DNA from: Streptococcus parasanguinis
GTDB lineage: Bacteria; Bacillota; Bacilli; Lactobacillales; Streptococcaceae
Direction of reading: 5' to 3'
DNA: 64,000 nt
Assembly (NCBI RefSeq): GCF_019929185.1
Contig: NZ_JAHZPC010000003.1
Location: 62,001 to 126,000 of the forward strand
Part shown: positions 9,707 through 19,648 of the stretch, piece by piece
How the letters are laid out: the number at the start of each line of letters is the position of its first letter
Numbering within the stretch: the first letter of the stretch is position 1
Translations under genes and position numbers: made by a program
The notes under the pieces: model-generated
Told to the model about the DNA's origin: nothing
Databases searched by the model: none
The model's input: only the letters and a program-made list of their open reading frames with translations

Positions 9707-9730
9707 GTTTAGAGGGCTAACTGATAAAAC

Positions 9731-9749
9731 ATTGTAACTTTGTTACAAT
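9731..9749. promoter_or_regulatory. Perfect palindrome upstream of the esxA promoter
   Basis: ATTGTAAC-TTT-GTTACAAT is a perfect 8-3-8 inverted repeat about 25 bases upstream of the esxA -35 box. A further TGTAACA lies at 9752-9758. The shape and position fit an operator for a dimeric regulator. The regulator is unknown. Confidence 0.5.
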
Positions 9750-9963
9750 TGTGTAACATTTTGTCATAAATATGTAATATATTTTCTGAATTCCTTGCCC
9801 CAGTAGTCTCCAACTAGTATTATTTCTGAGAAGAAAAGAAGACACTCTGTCCTTTTATATTAACTCAACACATAGATAAAAATTGTTGATTTTAGGTGTT
9901 TTTAAAAGCAAATTTTGAAGATTTTTGTATATTTTTTCATTTTTAAAACTTTTATGGTATAAT
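9750..9963 (+). promoter_or_regulatory. Intergenic stretch with promoter of the broken lipoprotein gene
   Basis: The 477 bases between esxA and the lipoprotein start hold divergent promoters. On the plus strand an extended -10 (TGG then TATAAT at 9958-9963) precedes the pseudogene start by about 60 bases; the -35 is weak. The remainder of the stretch is AT-rich, and I see no further gene or stable hairpin in it. Confidence 0.55.
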
Positions 9964-10024
9964 GAAACCTGTTCAAAACTTGTTTCATACAAGATCGAAC
10001 ACCATTAACCTATAAGGAGTATAT

Positions 10025-10576
10025 ATGAAAAAATTTCTACTTGCCTCTGTCTGTCTACTAGCTCTTACCGCTTGTAGCCAAGGCTAACAAGGCAAAGGAA
10101 CTACTGCCGCTTCTCCCAAGCAAGAGGAAACTCAAAACAAAAAGGAGCAAGTCCAAACCAAGACCTTTGTTAGTGACCTCGGCGATCACCACCAAAACAA
10201 AATTCAAATTGGCTACAAGAAAGAGGAAATTGTCTCTTTTACTTTCCTTAGTTTTGAACCCATTTCCTCAGATTTGCAAGACATGGATCTTCCTGAATTA
10301 AAGGAAATCTACCAAGAAGAATTAGAACATAGCGATATCTATAAAACCTTAAATGGTAAGCCTGGACTTAGCTTCCGCATTCAAATTTCAAAAGATAAAC
10401 AATCCTATGCTAAAGTCTTACAGGCTGACTTCTCAAAAATCAAGAAAGATGAGTTTGCTACCATCTACGGAGATCAAGGGGAGGAAGAAAGAGCCGAGTT
10501 CAAGAAATACCTCAATGGCAAGCCCCAAGATCTCTTTACCTATTTCAAAGATCAAGGCCTCAAAGAAGAAAAATAA
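10025..10576 (+). pseudogene. Lipoprotein gene interrupted by an in-frame stop codon
   Basis: The reading frame from ATG 10025 (ribosome site AAGGAG at 10014-10019) encodes a lipoprotein signal with lipobox LTAC, then hits TAA at 10085-10087 (codon 21), where a CAA glutamine codon would fit the Ser-Gln-Gly context. The same frame then stays open to 10576. Its basic, Lys/Glu-rich body resembles the DUF1307/YehR lipoprotein family, an uncertain assignment. One C-to-T change explains the break. A downstream ATG at 10274 could restart only a fragment without signal. Promoter, ribosome site and terminator are intact, so the lesion looks recent, unless it is a base-call error. Confidence 0.8.
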
Positions 10577-10577
10577 A

Positions 10578-10629
10578 AAGAGCTTCCTGAGTTTCATCAC
10601 CACACTGGTGAGAGCTCAGAAAGCTTTTT
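10578..10629. terminator. Bidirectional terminator between convergent genes
   Basis: An imperfect inverted repeat of about 16 bases (AAAAGAGCTTCCTGAG against CTCAGAAAGCTTTTTC) with A- and T-runs at its ends lies between the broken lipoprotein gene (plus) and proS (minus). It can serve both. Confidence 0.7.
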
Positions 10630-10630
10630 C

Positions 10631-12496
<1,866 letters not shown>

Positions 12497-13756
12497 CTAT
12501 TTCAAAAATAATTTCATAATATCATTCCAGGTGACAGCAATCATCAAAATAACCATTACAGCTACACCTGCAAGCGTCATATAGGTTTCTACTTCTTGTT
12601 TCAGTGGCTTTCTCCGGACGACCTCGATCAAATTGATCAAGATTTTTCCTCCATCCAAAGCGGGAATCGGGATTAGATTGAAGATCCCAATATTAATAGA
12701 GAGCATGGCCATAAGAGACAAGACTGCTGGAATTCCTAATTGAGCAGCTTGTGAGCTGGCATTGTAGATGGCAACCGGACCACCCAGTTTATTGAGACTA
12801 AAGTGGAAAATGATATCTTTCAAAGCTCCCAAAATCCGTGTCGCTGTATTCCAGGTATCTGTAAAACCAGACAAGAGTTTATCCACAAATCCTGTCTTGA
12901 GGCCATTTGTCACACCCAGATAGTAACGATTCCCTGACTTGGTTGGCTTTACTTTAACTTCTTTTTCTTGGCCGTCTGTTTTGACTTTCAGGGTCAATTC
13001 AGGAGCCGTCTTGCTGTCCTTGGTTGCTTTCTCGACAGCATCAGTCAGCTCATCCCAGTTGCTAACGGTATCGTTGTTAACTTGAAGGATCTGAACGTTG
13101 CTTTTGACACCGACCTTAGCCAGCGCCCCATCGGGTGCCACCTGAACATTGTTGCTGTAGTAGTCAATCGCACCACCGCGCATAAAGGCTAGAAGTGAGT
13201 AGACGACAATACTGAGGATAAAGTTGTTCATAGGACCCGCAAAGTTGGTGATCAACCGTCCCCAAATGCTGGCATTCTGATACTGAACATCTCTCGGCGC
13301 AATCCGCACTTCTGTCCCATCTTCCTCAACAATGGTCGCATCATGATCGACATCATAAGTCTTAGTCTCATCGAGAACCAAGCCCGTAATTTCCAGTTTG
13401 TCTTCAAAGTCAAACTGGGTAACATTCATGGGAAGGGCTGTCTGATCCAGATTCTTTCCTGAAAGATTGATCCGGACGACCTTACCAGCCTCATTTAGCG
13501 TCAAGCTGACAGGCGTTCCGGTTTTAATCTCAGTTGTATCCTCACCCCAGCCAGCCATCCGAACATAGCCACCTAAAGGTAGAATGCGAATCGTATAGGC
13601 TGTTCCATCTTGACCAATATGGGCAAAGATCTTTGGACCCATCCCGATCGAGAATTCTCGCACCAGGATGCCCGATTTTTTTGCAAAATAGAAATGACCA
13701 AACTCGTGAACGAGAACGATCACTCCAAAAATAACAATAAAGGCAATAAACTGCAT
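12497..13756 (-). CDS. rseP: RseP/Eep-type site-2 intramembrane metalloprotease
   Basis: Zinc protease that cuts within membranes; in streptococci and enterococci (Eep) it releases peptide pheromones from lipoprotein signal peptides and cleaves anti-sigma factors. HEFGH at residues 17-21 lies in the first membrane helix. A PDZ-type domain occupies the middle third. The second conserved motif [11 protein letters not shown] is near 355-365, followed by the last membrane helices. Its 419 residues are normal. It sits between cdsA and proS as in other streptococci, with short gaps that suggest one transcript. Confidence 0.95.
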   Translation of the reverse strand: MQFIAFIVIFGVIVLVHEFGHFYFAKKSGILVREFSIGMGPKIFAHIGQDGTAYTIRILPLGGYVRMAGWGEDTTEIKTGTPVSLTLNEAGKVVRINLSGKNLDQTALPMNVTQFDFEDKLEITGLVLDETKTYDVDHDATIVEEDGTEVRIAPRDVQYQNASIWGRLITNFAGPMNNFILSIVVYSLLAFMRGGAIDYYSNNVQVAPDGALAKVGVKSNVQILQVNNDTVSNWDELTDAVEKATKDSKTAPELTLKVKTDGQEKEVKVKPTKSGNRYYLGVTNGLKTGFVDKLLSGFTDTWNTATRILGALKDIIFHFSLNKLGGPVAIYNASSQAAQLGIPAVLSLMAMLSINIGIFNLIPIPALDGGKILINLIEVVRRKPLKQEVETYMTLAGVAVMVILMIAVTWNDIMKLFLK

Positions 13757-13792
13757 CGTTCTATACGTGGTTTCCTTTCTATCTCTTCTGTC

Positions 13793-14599
13793 TTAGAACA
13801 AGCCCAAGAAATGCATCAAGGGAAAGACAAAAATCAAACTATCAAAACGGTCTAGAACACCGCCATGTCCTGGAATAAATTTCCCAGAATCTTTCACACC
13901 GAAGTGGCGTTTAATCGCACTCTCTACCAGATCTCCAAACTGACCTGCGATACTAAAGAGGATGGTAAAGAAGATCATAGCAAGAAAACCATGTCCACCC
14001 GCCACAGAACGATCCACGATCATATAGATCACAGTTACCGCAACTGCAGACAAGATTCCCCCAAGACTGCCTTCAATCGTTTTATTAGGAGAAACCGCAG
14101 GCATGAGCTTGCGTTTCCCAAACCGACTTCCTACTAAATAGGCACCGGAATCTGTCGCCCAAACAATAAAGAGGGCTAAAAGAACCTTATCAATACCAGC
14201 AATTCGCGCATCTACTAAGGAATGGAAACCAAGTCCAACATAAAAGCTAGACGCAATGGGATAGACCACATCTTCATAATTGTAATTCTGAGCAAGAACA
14301 GTTGTTCCCATGAGAATCAAGACAACCAAACCATAAGCAATCATATTGCCATCTGCTGGAAGGTAAGGGAGGTAGTCCTCGATCGGCAACGTCAGGACAA
14401 AGGCCGCTAACATGGCTAGCGCTCCTTCAAAGGTCGCTGTCTCAAGCCCCTTCATCTTGAGCAATTCATGAACCCCTAGCATGGCGATCAAGCCAATCAC
14501 AATCTGGAAGAACACCCCTCCAACCATTACTGTTGGAATGAAAAAGAGCAGGGCAATTCCTCCAAAAATCACACGTTTTTGTAAATCTTTCGTCATCAT
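13793..14599 (-). CDS. cdsA: Phosphatidate cytidylyltransferase
   Basis: Integral membrane enzyme that makes CDP-diacylglycerol from phosphatidate and CTP, the branch point of phospholipid synthesis. The protein is 268 residues long with about eight hydrophobic segments. The C-terminal CdsA signature SAIKRHFGVKDSGKFIPGH is followed by GGVLDRFDS. It lies six bases after uppS, and rseP follows within 40 bases, so it is likely co-transcribed with both. Confidence 0.96.
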   Translation of the reverse strand: MMTKDLQKRVIFGGIALLFFIPTVMVGGVFFQIVIGLIAMLGVHELLKMKGLETATFEGALAMLAAFVLTLPIEDYLPYLPADGNMIAYGLVVLILMGTTVLAQNYNYEDVVYPIASSFYVGLGFHSLVDARIAGIDKVLLALFIVWATDSGAYLVGSRFGKRKLMPAVSPNKTIEGSLGGILSAVAVTVIYMIVDRSVAGGHGFLAMIFFTILFSIAGQFGDLVESAIKRHFGVKDSGKFIPGHGGVLDRFDSLIFVFPLMHFLGLF

Positions 14600-14605
14600 C
14601 TTCTC

Positions 14606-15355
14606 CTAAACACCACCAAATCTCCGATGGCGATGGCTATATTCTACTATGGCACTTCGTAGTGCTTCCTCTCCAAAATCTGGCCACATCACATCTGTGA
14701 AATACAACTCACTGTATGCAGCCTGCCAAGGGAGGAAATTACTCAAACGGATCTCTCCGCTGGTACGGATAATCAAATCCGGGTCCCTTAGGACGCGTGG
14801 CAAACTCTCGGTATAGAGAGAATCTGCGATCATCTCTTCTGTGATATCTTCTGGACTGAACTTCGCATCCAAGACTTCTTGGGCGATCTGCTTCACGGCC
14901 TGAGTGATCTCAGCACGTCCACCATAATTGAGTGCGAAATTCAGGATCAAGCCTGTATTGAGATGGGTCATCGCTTCTGCTCTTTCCAAAGCCTCTAGCG
15001 TTTCTTTTGGTAATTTCTTGGTATCACCGATCATTTGAATCTTGACATTGTTGCGATGCAATTCGGGGACGAAACGATCATAAAACTCGACCGGCAAGTG
15101 CATGATGAACTTGACTTCATCTTCAGGGCGTGTCCAGTTTTCCGTAGAAAAGGCATAGACCGTCAAGACCTGAACCCCCATATTTTTTGCTGCAATCGTC
15201 ACTTCTTGGAGAGCTTCCATCCCTGCCTTATGACCGAAGACGCGCGGTTGCATCCGCTTTTTCGCCCAGCGACCATTGCCATCCATAATGATCCCAATGT
15301 GTTTCGGGACTTCTAAAGGTATCTCGATTTTTTCTTTTTTCTTAAAACGAAACAT
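14606..15355 (-). CDS. uppS: Undecaprenyl diphosphate synthase
   Basis: cis-Prenyltransferase that makes the C55 lipid carrier for peptidoglycan and wall polysaccharide synthesis. The catalytic motif GIIMDGNGRWAKKR has the essential Asp at residue 25. The C-terminal IRTSGEIRLSNFLPWQ and ELYFTDVMWPDF motifs are present. The 249 residues are standard. It is the first gene of the uppS-cdsA-rseP-proS group. Confidence 0.97.
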   Translation of the reverse strand: MFRFKKKEKIEIPLEVPKHIGIIMDGNGRWAKKRMQPRVFGHKAGMEALQEVTIAAKNMGVQVLTVYAFSTENWTRPEDEVKFIMHLPVEFYDRFVPELHRNNVKIQMIGDTKKLPKETLEALERAEAMTHLNTGLILNFALNYGGRAEITQAVKQIAQEVLDAKFSPEDITEEMIADSLYTESLPRVLRDPDLIIRTSGEIRLSNFLPWQAAYSELYFTDVMWPDFGEEALRSAIVEYSHRHRRFGGV

Positions 15356-15421
15356 GTTTTTCTACCTATTTCAATATTTATCGCTTCATTATACCATAAA
15401 TCCCCATAAAATAGGGACTCT

Positions 15422-15490
15422 GGCCTCTTTTTTGAACCAGCAGGACTTTCCTTCATCACATCGTCCTATTTGCCCACCAAAAAAGAGGCC
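15422..15490. repeat. 13-bp perfect inverted repeat between yajC and uppS
   Basis: GGCCTCTTTTTTG (15422-15434) is exactly complementary to 15478-15490. The 43 bases between hold a further AGGAC/GTCCT pair. The right arm is also half of the yajC terminator, so the two foldings exclude each other. Confidence 0.5.
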
Positions 15491-15500
15491 CTTGCCTCTT
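15479..15500 (-). terminator. yajC terminator
   Basis: On the minus strand AAGAGGC-AAGG-GCCTCTT forms a compact stem followed by TTTTGG, ten bases after the yajC stop codon. Strong intrinsic terminator. Confidence 0.85.
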
Positions 15501-15509
15501 CTTTGATGA

Positions 15510-15836
15510 TTATTCTTCGATGGCTGAATCAGCATCTGAGCTAGCACCTTCTGTCGCAGTAGCTGAGATTCCTTCTGATACAGGAAGAACTGTTTTGATC
15601 GCTCCCAATTCAAAGGTCAGGTAGACACCATCAACATCCAAGACAACGGTCTTGCGGTCTGTATCGACTTCATCGATGGTTCCGTACAAGCCACCAATCG
15701 TGATGACTTCATTTCCTTTTTGAAGTTTATTCAAACTTTCCATCCGTTTTTGGTACTGTTTCTTTTGGCTACGGCTCATGAAGTACATCAAACCGACCAT
15801 AAGAACGAGCATAATTAGCAAACTTCCGCCTTGCAT
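15510..15836 (-). CDS. yajC: YajC, preprotein translocase accessory subunit
   Basis: Small single-span membrane protein associated with the SecDF part of the Sec translocase. The N-terminal helix (residues 2-20, LLIMLVLMVGLMYFMSR) precedes a basic KKQYQKR stretch and the soluble domain with the family pattern GNEVITIGGLYGTIDEVD. It ends in an acidic Ala/Ser-rich tail. The 108 residues are usual. A promoter is at 15868-15896 and a terminator follows, so it is probably monocistronic. Confidence 0.94.
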   Translation of the reverse strand: MQGGSLLIMLVLMVGLMYFMSRSQKKQYQKRMESLNKLQKGNEVITIGGLYGTIDEVDTDRKTVVLDVDGVYLTFELGAIKTVLPVSEGISATATEGASSDADSAIEE

Positions 15837-15867
15837 ATGTTTCTCCTTTAATTTTCATATATGCTAT

Positions 15868-15896
15868 ACTATATCAAATTTCGCCCGTCTTTTCAA
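15868..15896 (-). promoter_or_regulatory. yajC promoter
   Basis: On the minus strand TTGAAA (15891-15896), a 17-base spacer and TATAGT (15868-15873) precede yajC by about 30 bases. Confidence 0.65.
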
Positions 15897-15970
15897 GTTT
15901 TCCCATCCTCTTCAAGTAAAATCAGACTCCAGTCTCAGAGAGGAGGCAAGTTTTGCTGAAAAAGAAAAAA

Positions 15971-15985
15971 ACCACGAAAAGTGGG
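15971..15985 (-). terminator. Weak terminator after the small gene at 15993
   Basis: On the minus strand CCAC-TTTTC-GTGG is followed by a long T-run. The stem is short, but the position directly after the stop codon fits. Confidence 0.5.
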
Positions 15986-15992
15986 CTACTGA

Positions 15993-16238
15993 CTAGTCAA
16001 TCGTAATGCCATACTTTTCATGATTCTCATCATACCAATCAATCAAGGCCAAAGCCGTTTGATAGGTAATATTTTTGATTTTACTCGTTCCCTTCGTCAA
16101 AGTCGCCAAGCTCATTTTGCTGATGTTTGTTTCAGTTGCGACACGATAGCTCGTCAAGCGACCGTCAACCATCAGTTGAACAACGGCTTCCACTTTTCTG
16201 TATTCGGGAGTTGAGTAGATATCAATTGTATTGCTCAT
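15993..16238 (-). CDS. Small protein of unknown function, possibly DNA-binding
   Basis: An 81-residue soluble protein starting MSNTIDIYSTPEYRKVEAVV. The middle (TSYRVATETNISKMSLATLTKG) reads like a helix-turn-helix of the kind found in Cro/XRE-like proteins, and the C-terminal part is helical (YQTALALIDWYDENHEKYG). I chose the ATG at 16238 because GGAAG lies five bases upstream; a TTG six codons earlier is less likely. It is a single gene between yajC and clpL with its own AT-rich upstream region. The function is unknown, and a regulator role is a guess from the helix pattern. Confidence 0.7.
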   Translation of the reverse strand: MSNTIDIYSTPEYRKVEAVVQLMVDGRLTSYRVATETNISKMSLATLTKGTSKIKNITYQTALALIDWYDENHEKYGITID

Positions 16239-16419
16239 CTTACTTCCATTCCTCAAATTTTATTCTTGTATAGATTATATACTTATTTTCTTTATTTATT
16301 AATAATTTTGCTCAAATTGGATTAATTTCACTAATTATTGATGTTTTTCCACCCCAAATAGGAGGATTTTGGCCTTATACGGCGAATAATTTCCCCCAGG
16401 TGGGAAGAAAAAATAAAGA

Positions 16420-16436
16420 CTGCTATATGATAGCAG
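16420..16436 (-). terminator. clpL terminator
   Basis: On the minus strand CTGCTAT-CAT-ATAGCAG is followed by TCTTTATTTTTTC, 27 bases after the clpL stop. Confidence 0.8.
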
Positions 16437-16463
16437 CCTCTATTTTTCACAAACTAATTCGCC

Positions 16464-18593
16464 TTAGTCTGCTTGTTTATCAGTGTTTTCTTCCTTCTTT
16501 GTGTCTTTTTCTCTAATCACAAGGACACCATCTTCCATGTCTGCTTCAAGATGTTTAGCATCCAAGTTATCCAAGTGGAAGTCTGTGACTTTGTCACGGA
16601 TTTGTTGTTCAACTACCCGACGGAGTGGACGAACTCCCATCACTTCATCATAACCTTCTTCAGTCATATATTCTTTGGCTGCATCGCTCACTGCCAAGTC
16701 GATTTCTTTCTTAGAAAGGGTCTTATTGACATCTACCAACATCAAATCAACAATCTTAGAAAGGTCTTCCTTGCTCAAGTGTGAGAATTCAATGACAGCG
16801 TTGAAACGGTTCAAGAATTCTGGACGGAAGTAAGGTTTCAAACGATCCATGAGTTCTGGTTTATCCGCATCTTCTGTCAAGTTGGCTTCGTAACCAAAGC
16901 CAGCGTTTGAAGTGGCGATAATCACAGTGTTCTTGAAGTTTACAGTGTTCCCTTGACCATCAGTCAAACGACCATCATCCAAAACTTGGAGAAGAAGTGT
17001 GATCACTTGAGGGTCAGCCTTTTCAATTTCATCGAGAAGGACGATTGAGTAAGGGTTACGGCGAACACGTTCTGTCAAAGTATTGCTATTGTCATCGTAA
17101 CCAACATAACCAGCAGTTGTACCAATCAATTTAGAAACGGCTGTGCGGTCGCTATATTCTGACATGTCCAAACGGATGATCGCATCTTTGGTTCCGAACA
17201 TATCAAGAGCCAATTGTTTAGCCAACTCAGTCTTACCAACACCAGTAGGACCTACAAAGAGGAAGCTACCGATTGGGCGGTTCCCTTCGTCAAATCCTGC
17301 ACGGTTCCGACGGATAGCACGTGCTACTGCTTCAACGGCTTTATCTTGACCGATAACCTTGGTTTGCAAACGGTGACCCATATCTTTCAAACGTTCGATA
17401 TCAGTTGCACCCATTTGTGACACTGGAATACCCGTCATCCGTTCTACTGATTCAGCCACATCGTTGATTGTTGCTGTTACTTTATGGTCTTCCGTATGGT
17501 TTTCAATTTTCTTTTCAAGTTCTTCGATACGAACTTTTGCTTTCAAAGCTGCTTCGTAATCTTCTTTAGCCGCAGCTTCTTCTTGTTTGGTTTTTTCTTC
17601 TTCAATTTCATGTTCCACAGCATGGACATCTGTTACAGGATGTTGGGCTGCCAAGTGGGCAGCTGTCACATCGACCAAGTCAATGGCCTTATCAGGCAAG
17701 CTACGTTGTGGAATGTATTGGATCGAATAATCAACCGCTGCTTTCAAAACTTCATCTGGCAAGATGACATTGTGGTGTTTTTCATAAAGATCACGGATCC
17801 CTTGGAGGATCTTGAAAGTATCTTCGGCTGATGGAGCATTGACTTTCACTTCGTTGAAACGACGAGCAAGAGCCGCATTCTTCAAGATGGTGTTACGGTA
17901 TTCATCTTGAGTAGTTGCCCCAATGACTGTCAATTCCCCACGTGAAAGAGCAGGTTTGATGATATCCGCAAGACCTTTAGATCCTTGACCATCACCTGTG
18001 CTGCCTGCACCAAGGATTTGATGGATTTCATCAAAGAAGAGAATGACATTTCCCATAGCCTTGACTTCTTGGATCAGATTTTGAATATTTTCTTCAAAGC
18101 TACCACGGTATTGCGTACCAGCTTCTAGACCAGAAATATCAATCGAGATGATTTCTTTGTTTTTGATAGCAGCTGGAACATCCCCGTTCACAATAGCTTG
18201 TGCCAAACCTTCTACAACTGCTGTTTTACCAACACCGGCATCCCCTACAAGGACAGGATTGTTCTTGGTACGACGAGACAAGATTTCAGCAGTTTCTTGA
18301 ATTTCTTTATTACGTCCGATGACTGGATCCAATTTTCCTTCACGAGCTTCTTCGGTCAAGTTGCGACCAAGTTTTGCAAGGATCCCATCTTGTTTCATTC
18401 CTTTACCTTGATGGTGTTGCACTTGCTCGCTTCCTTCATTTGGAAGTTGACCGGTTTGACGGTAAATAGCGAATTCTTCAGGTGTCACTTCACGACCGTT
18501 GATCATGTAGCGACGGCTTTCAGAACGAAAACCACCCATGTTTCCCATTAGTTGATTGAAAAGATCATCCATATTGTTAAAGTTGTTATTCAT
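16464..18593 (-). CDS. clpL: ClpL, heat-shock AAA+ unfoldase/chaperone
   Basis: Hsp100 protein that disaggregates and refolds proteins in heat and acid stress. It has two AAA+ modules. Walker A motifs are GDAGVGKT near residue 117 and GPTGVGKT near 447, with DEIH and DEIE Walker B boxes. A short coiled-coil middle domain lies at about 330-375. The Asn-rich start [16 protein letters not shown] without an N-terminal zinc finger, and the 709-residue length, separate ClpL from ClpC and ClpE. The ClpP-binding loop typical of ClpC/E/X was not recognised, as expected for ClpL. It has a strong promoter 250 bases upstream and a long leader with a possible small ORF. Confidence 0.94.
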   Translation of the reverse strand: MNNNFNNMDDLFNQLMGNMGGFRSESRRYMINGREVTPEEFAIYRQTGQLPNEGSEQVQHHQGKGMKQDGILAKLGRNLTEEAREGKLDPVIGRNKEIQETAEILSRRTKNNPVLVGDAGVGKTAVVEGLAQAIVNGDVPAAIKNKEIISIDISGLEAGTQYRGSFEENIQNLIQEVKAMGNVILFFDEIHQILGAGSTGDGQGSKGLADIIKPALSRGELTVIGATTQDEYRNTILKNAALARRFNEVKVNAPSAEDTFKILQGIRDLYEKHHNVILPDEVLKAAVDYSIQYIPQRSLPDKAIDLVDVTAAHLAAQHPVTDVHAVEHEIEEEKTKQEEAAAKEDYEAALKAKVRIEELEKKIENHTEDHKVTATINDVAESVERMTGIPVSQMGATDIERLKDMGHRLQTKVIGQDKAVEAVARAIRRNRAGFDEGNRPIGSFLFVGPTGVGKTELAKQLALDMFGTKDAIIRLDMSEYSDRTAVSKLIGTTAGYVGYDDNSNTLTERVRRNPYSIVLLDEIEKADPQVITLLLQVLDDGRLTDGQGNTVNFKNTVIIATSNAGFGYEANLTEDADKPELMDRLKPYFRPEFLNRFNAVIEFSHLSKEDLSKIVDLMLVDVNKTLSKKEIDLAVSDAAKEYMTEEGYDEVMGVRPLRRVVEQQIRDKVTDFHLDNLDAKHLEADMEDGVLVIREKDTKKEENTDKQAD

Positions 18594-18608
18594 ATTGTGT
18601 ACCTCTAA

Positions 18609-18689
18609 TTTACATAATTTTAATTCATTCTTGAAAATTAGCAGACCAATTGACTGCCGTTTGATTGTTTACATAATTTTAATTCATTT
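18609..18689. repeat. Two identical 21-bp direct repeats in the clpL leader
   Basis: The 21 bases at 18609-18629 (beginning TTTACATAATTTT) recur exactly at 18669-18689, 60 bases apart. Shorter copies of the TTTACATAA core occur at 18829-18837 and near 18877-18885, around the promoter. Both long copies lie in the transcribed leader of clpL. Confidence 0.8.
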
Positions 18690-18704
18690 ATTTAATAATA
18701 GCCC

Positions 18705-18767
18705 TACAGGCTAACAGTTTCTATTTTTCCTTTTATCAATTAGTTGTCTTAATTTTGGAAATAGCAT
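18705..18767 (-). CDS. Putative 20-codon leader ORF upstream of clpL
   Basis: Inside the clpL leader an ATG at 18767 has a full AAAGGAG (18776-18782) eight bases upstream. It encodes a 20-residue basic amphipathic peptide starting MLFPKLRQLIDKRK and ends at TAG 18705. The stop is 111 bases before clpL. The ribosome site is as good as any in the window, so translation is plausible. It could be a regulatory leader peptide or a small protein. I do not recognise the sequence. Confidence 0.45.
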
Positions 18768-18840
18768 ATCACCATCTCCTTTCCACTATTGATCTTGTAA
18801 ACTAGTAGGTTTTTTCAACCTCTTTTTGTTTACATAAATT

Positions 18841-18869
18841 ATTATAACGCAGACTGATTTCTTTGTCAA
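18841..18869 (-). promoter_or_regulatory. Consensus promoter of clpL
   Basis: On the minus strand TTGACA (18864-18869), a 17-base spacer and TATAAT (18841-18846) are a perfect vegetative promoter. The predicted start near 18834 gives clpL a leader of about 240 bases. A 5-bp hairpin (18807-18821) lies near the 5' end. I could not find the tandem GGTCAAA CtsR box or a CIRCE element here. Confidence 0.85.
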
Positions 18870-18903
18870 CACTTTTTTACATAATTTTTTAAATTTATTA
18901 AAA

Positions 18904-18925
18904 AATCTGGATGTCACTCCAGATT
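18904..18925 (-). terminator. Terminator of the lipase/type VII effector operon
   Basis: On the minus strand AATCTGGA-GTGACA-TCCAGATT is followed by TTTTTAAT, just after the stop of the last operon gene at 18950. Confidence 0.85.
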
Positions 18926-18949
18926 CCATATTTAAATAGAAGTTCTTGG

Positions 18950-19249
18950 CTAGATAGATTTAAATTTACCAGCTTTTTCTTGAATAGCTGTCTGTACATT
19001 TTTAGCAAATTGCCCCACCATGGATTGGTCTAGTTGCTTCCCGACCACTTGGACGTCTTCTTCAGCTACTGTTGCAATCGCAGTCAAGCCATCATTGTAA
19101 CGCTTCTCAACTCCTGCCTTGCAGGTCAATAAAACGGGCGCATAGACAACCCGGATTAAATCTTTTTCAAGTTTCTTTCGGCTTTCGATGATCCTCATCT
19201 TATCTTTCATATCTAAATCAAAGAAATCTTTGACTGGACTATCACCCAT
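18950..19249 (-). CDS. Small helical protein, putative effector targeting partner
   Basis: A 99-residue soluble, predicted all-helical protein without signal peptide or membrane segment, starting MGDSPVKDFFDLDMKDK. It is the last gene of the lipase operon, 18 bases after the 126-residue coiled-coil protein. In type VII LXG and TslA systems, one or two small helical (WXG100/Lap-like) proteins bind the helical targeting domain of the toxin and go with it to EssC. Size and position fit that role. I do not recognise the family from sequence alone, and there is no clear WXG. Confidence 0.7.
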   Translation of the reverse strand: MGDSPVKDFFDLDMKDKMRIIESRKKLEKDLIRVVYAPVLLTCKAGVEKRYNDGLTAIATVAEEDVQVVGKQLDQSMVGQFAKNVQTAIQEKAGKFKSI

Positions 19250-19267
19250 ACTTCCTCCTCTTCTATA

Positions 19268-19648
19268 CTATGAAACTTTATCTTGTGCAAACTCCTCTTC
19301 CAGTTGGCGTCTATCTTTCCGGTAGGATTGCCATAAATTCTCTTCCTCGATTTCGATCTGTTTTAAAGCTACTTGTGCAGCTTCTCTAGCTTCGATATCA
19401 TACTCTTCGATACAGCGATGGAGGGACTCCCATCCACAACTGTTATCAACTTCCTGCTCTTGTAAGAAGGAAGCTGCCATCGCATACTCTTCTTCCAGCA
19501 TCTGGGTGAAGAGCTGCTGTTTTCTTTCCACTAGGCAACGCTTTTCATCTAGCTCCAAGCGCGCTTTTTGGAACTCTCTTTCCAAGTGATCTAGTTTCTT
19601 TTCCTTTTTTGAAAGAGTAGATGAAATTAATAAGCTAGTTGTTCCCAC
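19268..19648 (-). CDS. Coiled-coil protein, putative Lap/TlaA-like partner of the lipase toxin
   Basis: A 126-residue, strongly charged, almost wholly coiled-coil protein (heptads from KKEKKLDHLEREFQKARLEL onward). It resembles the small DUF3958/DUF5082-like partners encoded beside LXG effectors. The start is GTG 19648, with AGGAG ten bases upstream, inside the last codons of the lipase gene, which it overlaps by 22 bases. The overlap implies coupled translation with the lipase. The targeting role is inferred from operon context and helical character. Confidence 0.7.
   Translation of the reverse strand: MGTTSLLISSTLSKKEKKLDHLEREFQKARLELDEKRCLVERKQQLFTQMLEEEYAMAASFLQEQEVDNSCGWESLHRCIEEYDIEAREAAQVALKQIEIEEENLWQSYRKDRRQLEEEFAQDKVS

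Noticed and set aside
18609-18689. CRISPR-like array in the clpL leader
   Set aside because: Only two repeat copies, no dyad, no cas genes; treated as a direct repeat.
18770-18900. CtsR or CIRCE element in the clpL promoter
   Set aside because: No GGTCAAA tandem and no TTAGCACTC/GAGTGCTAA inverted repeat could be found.
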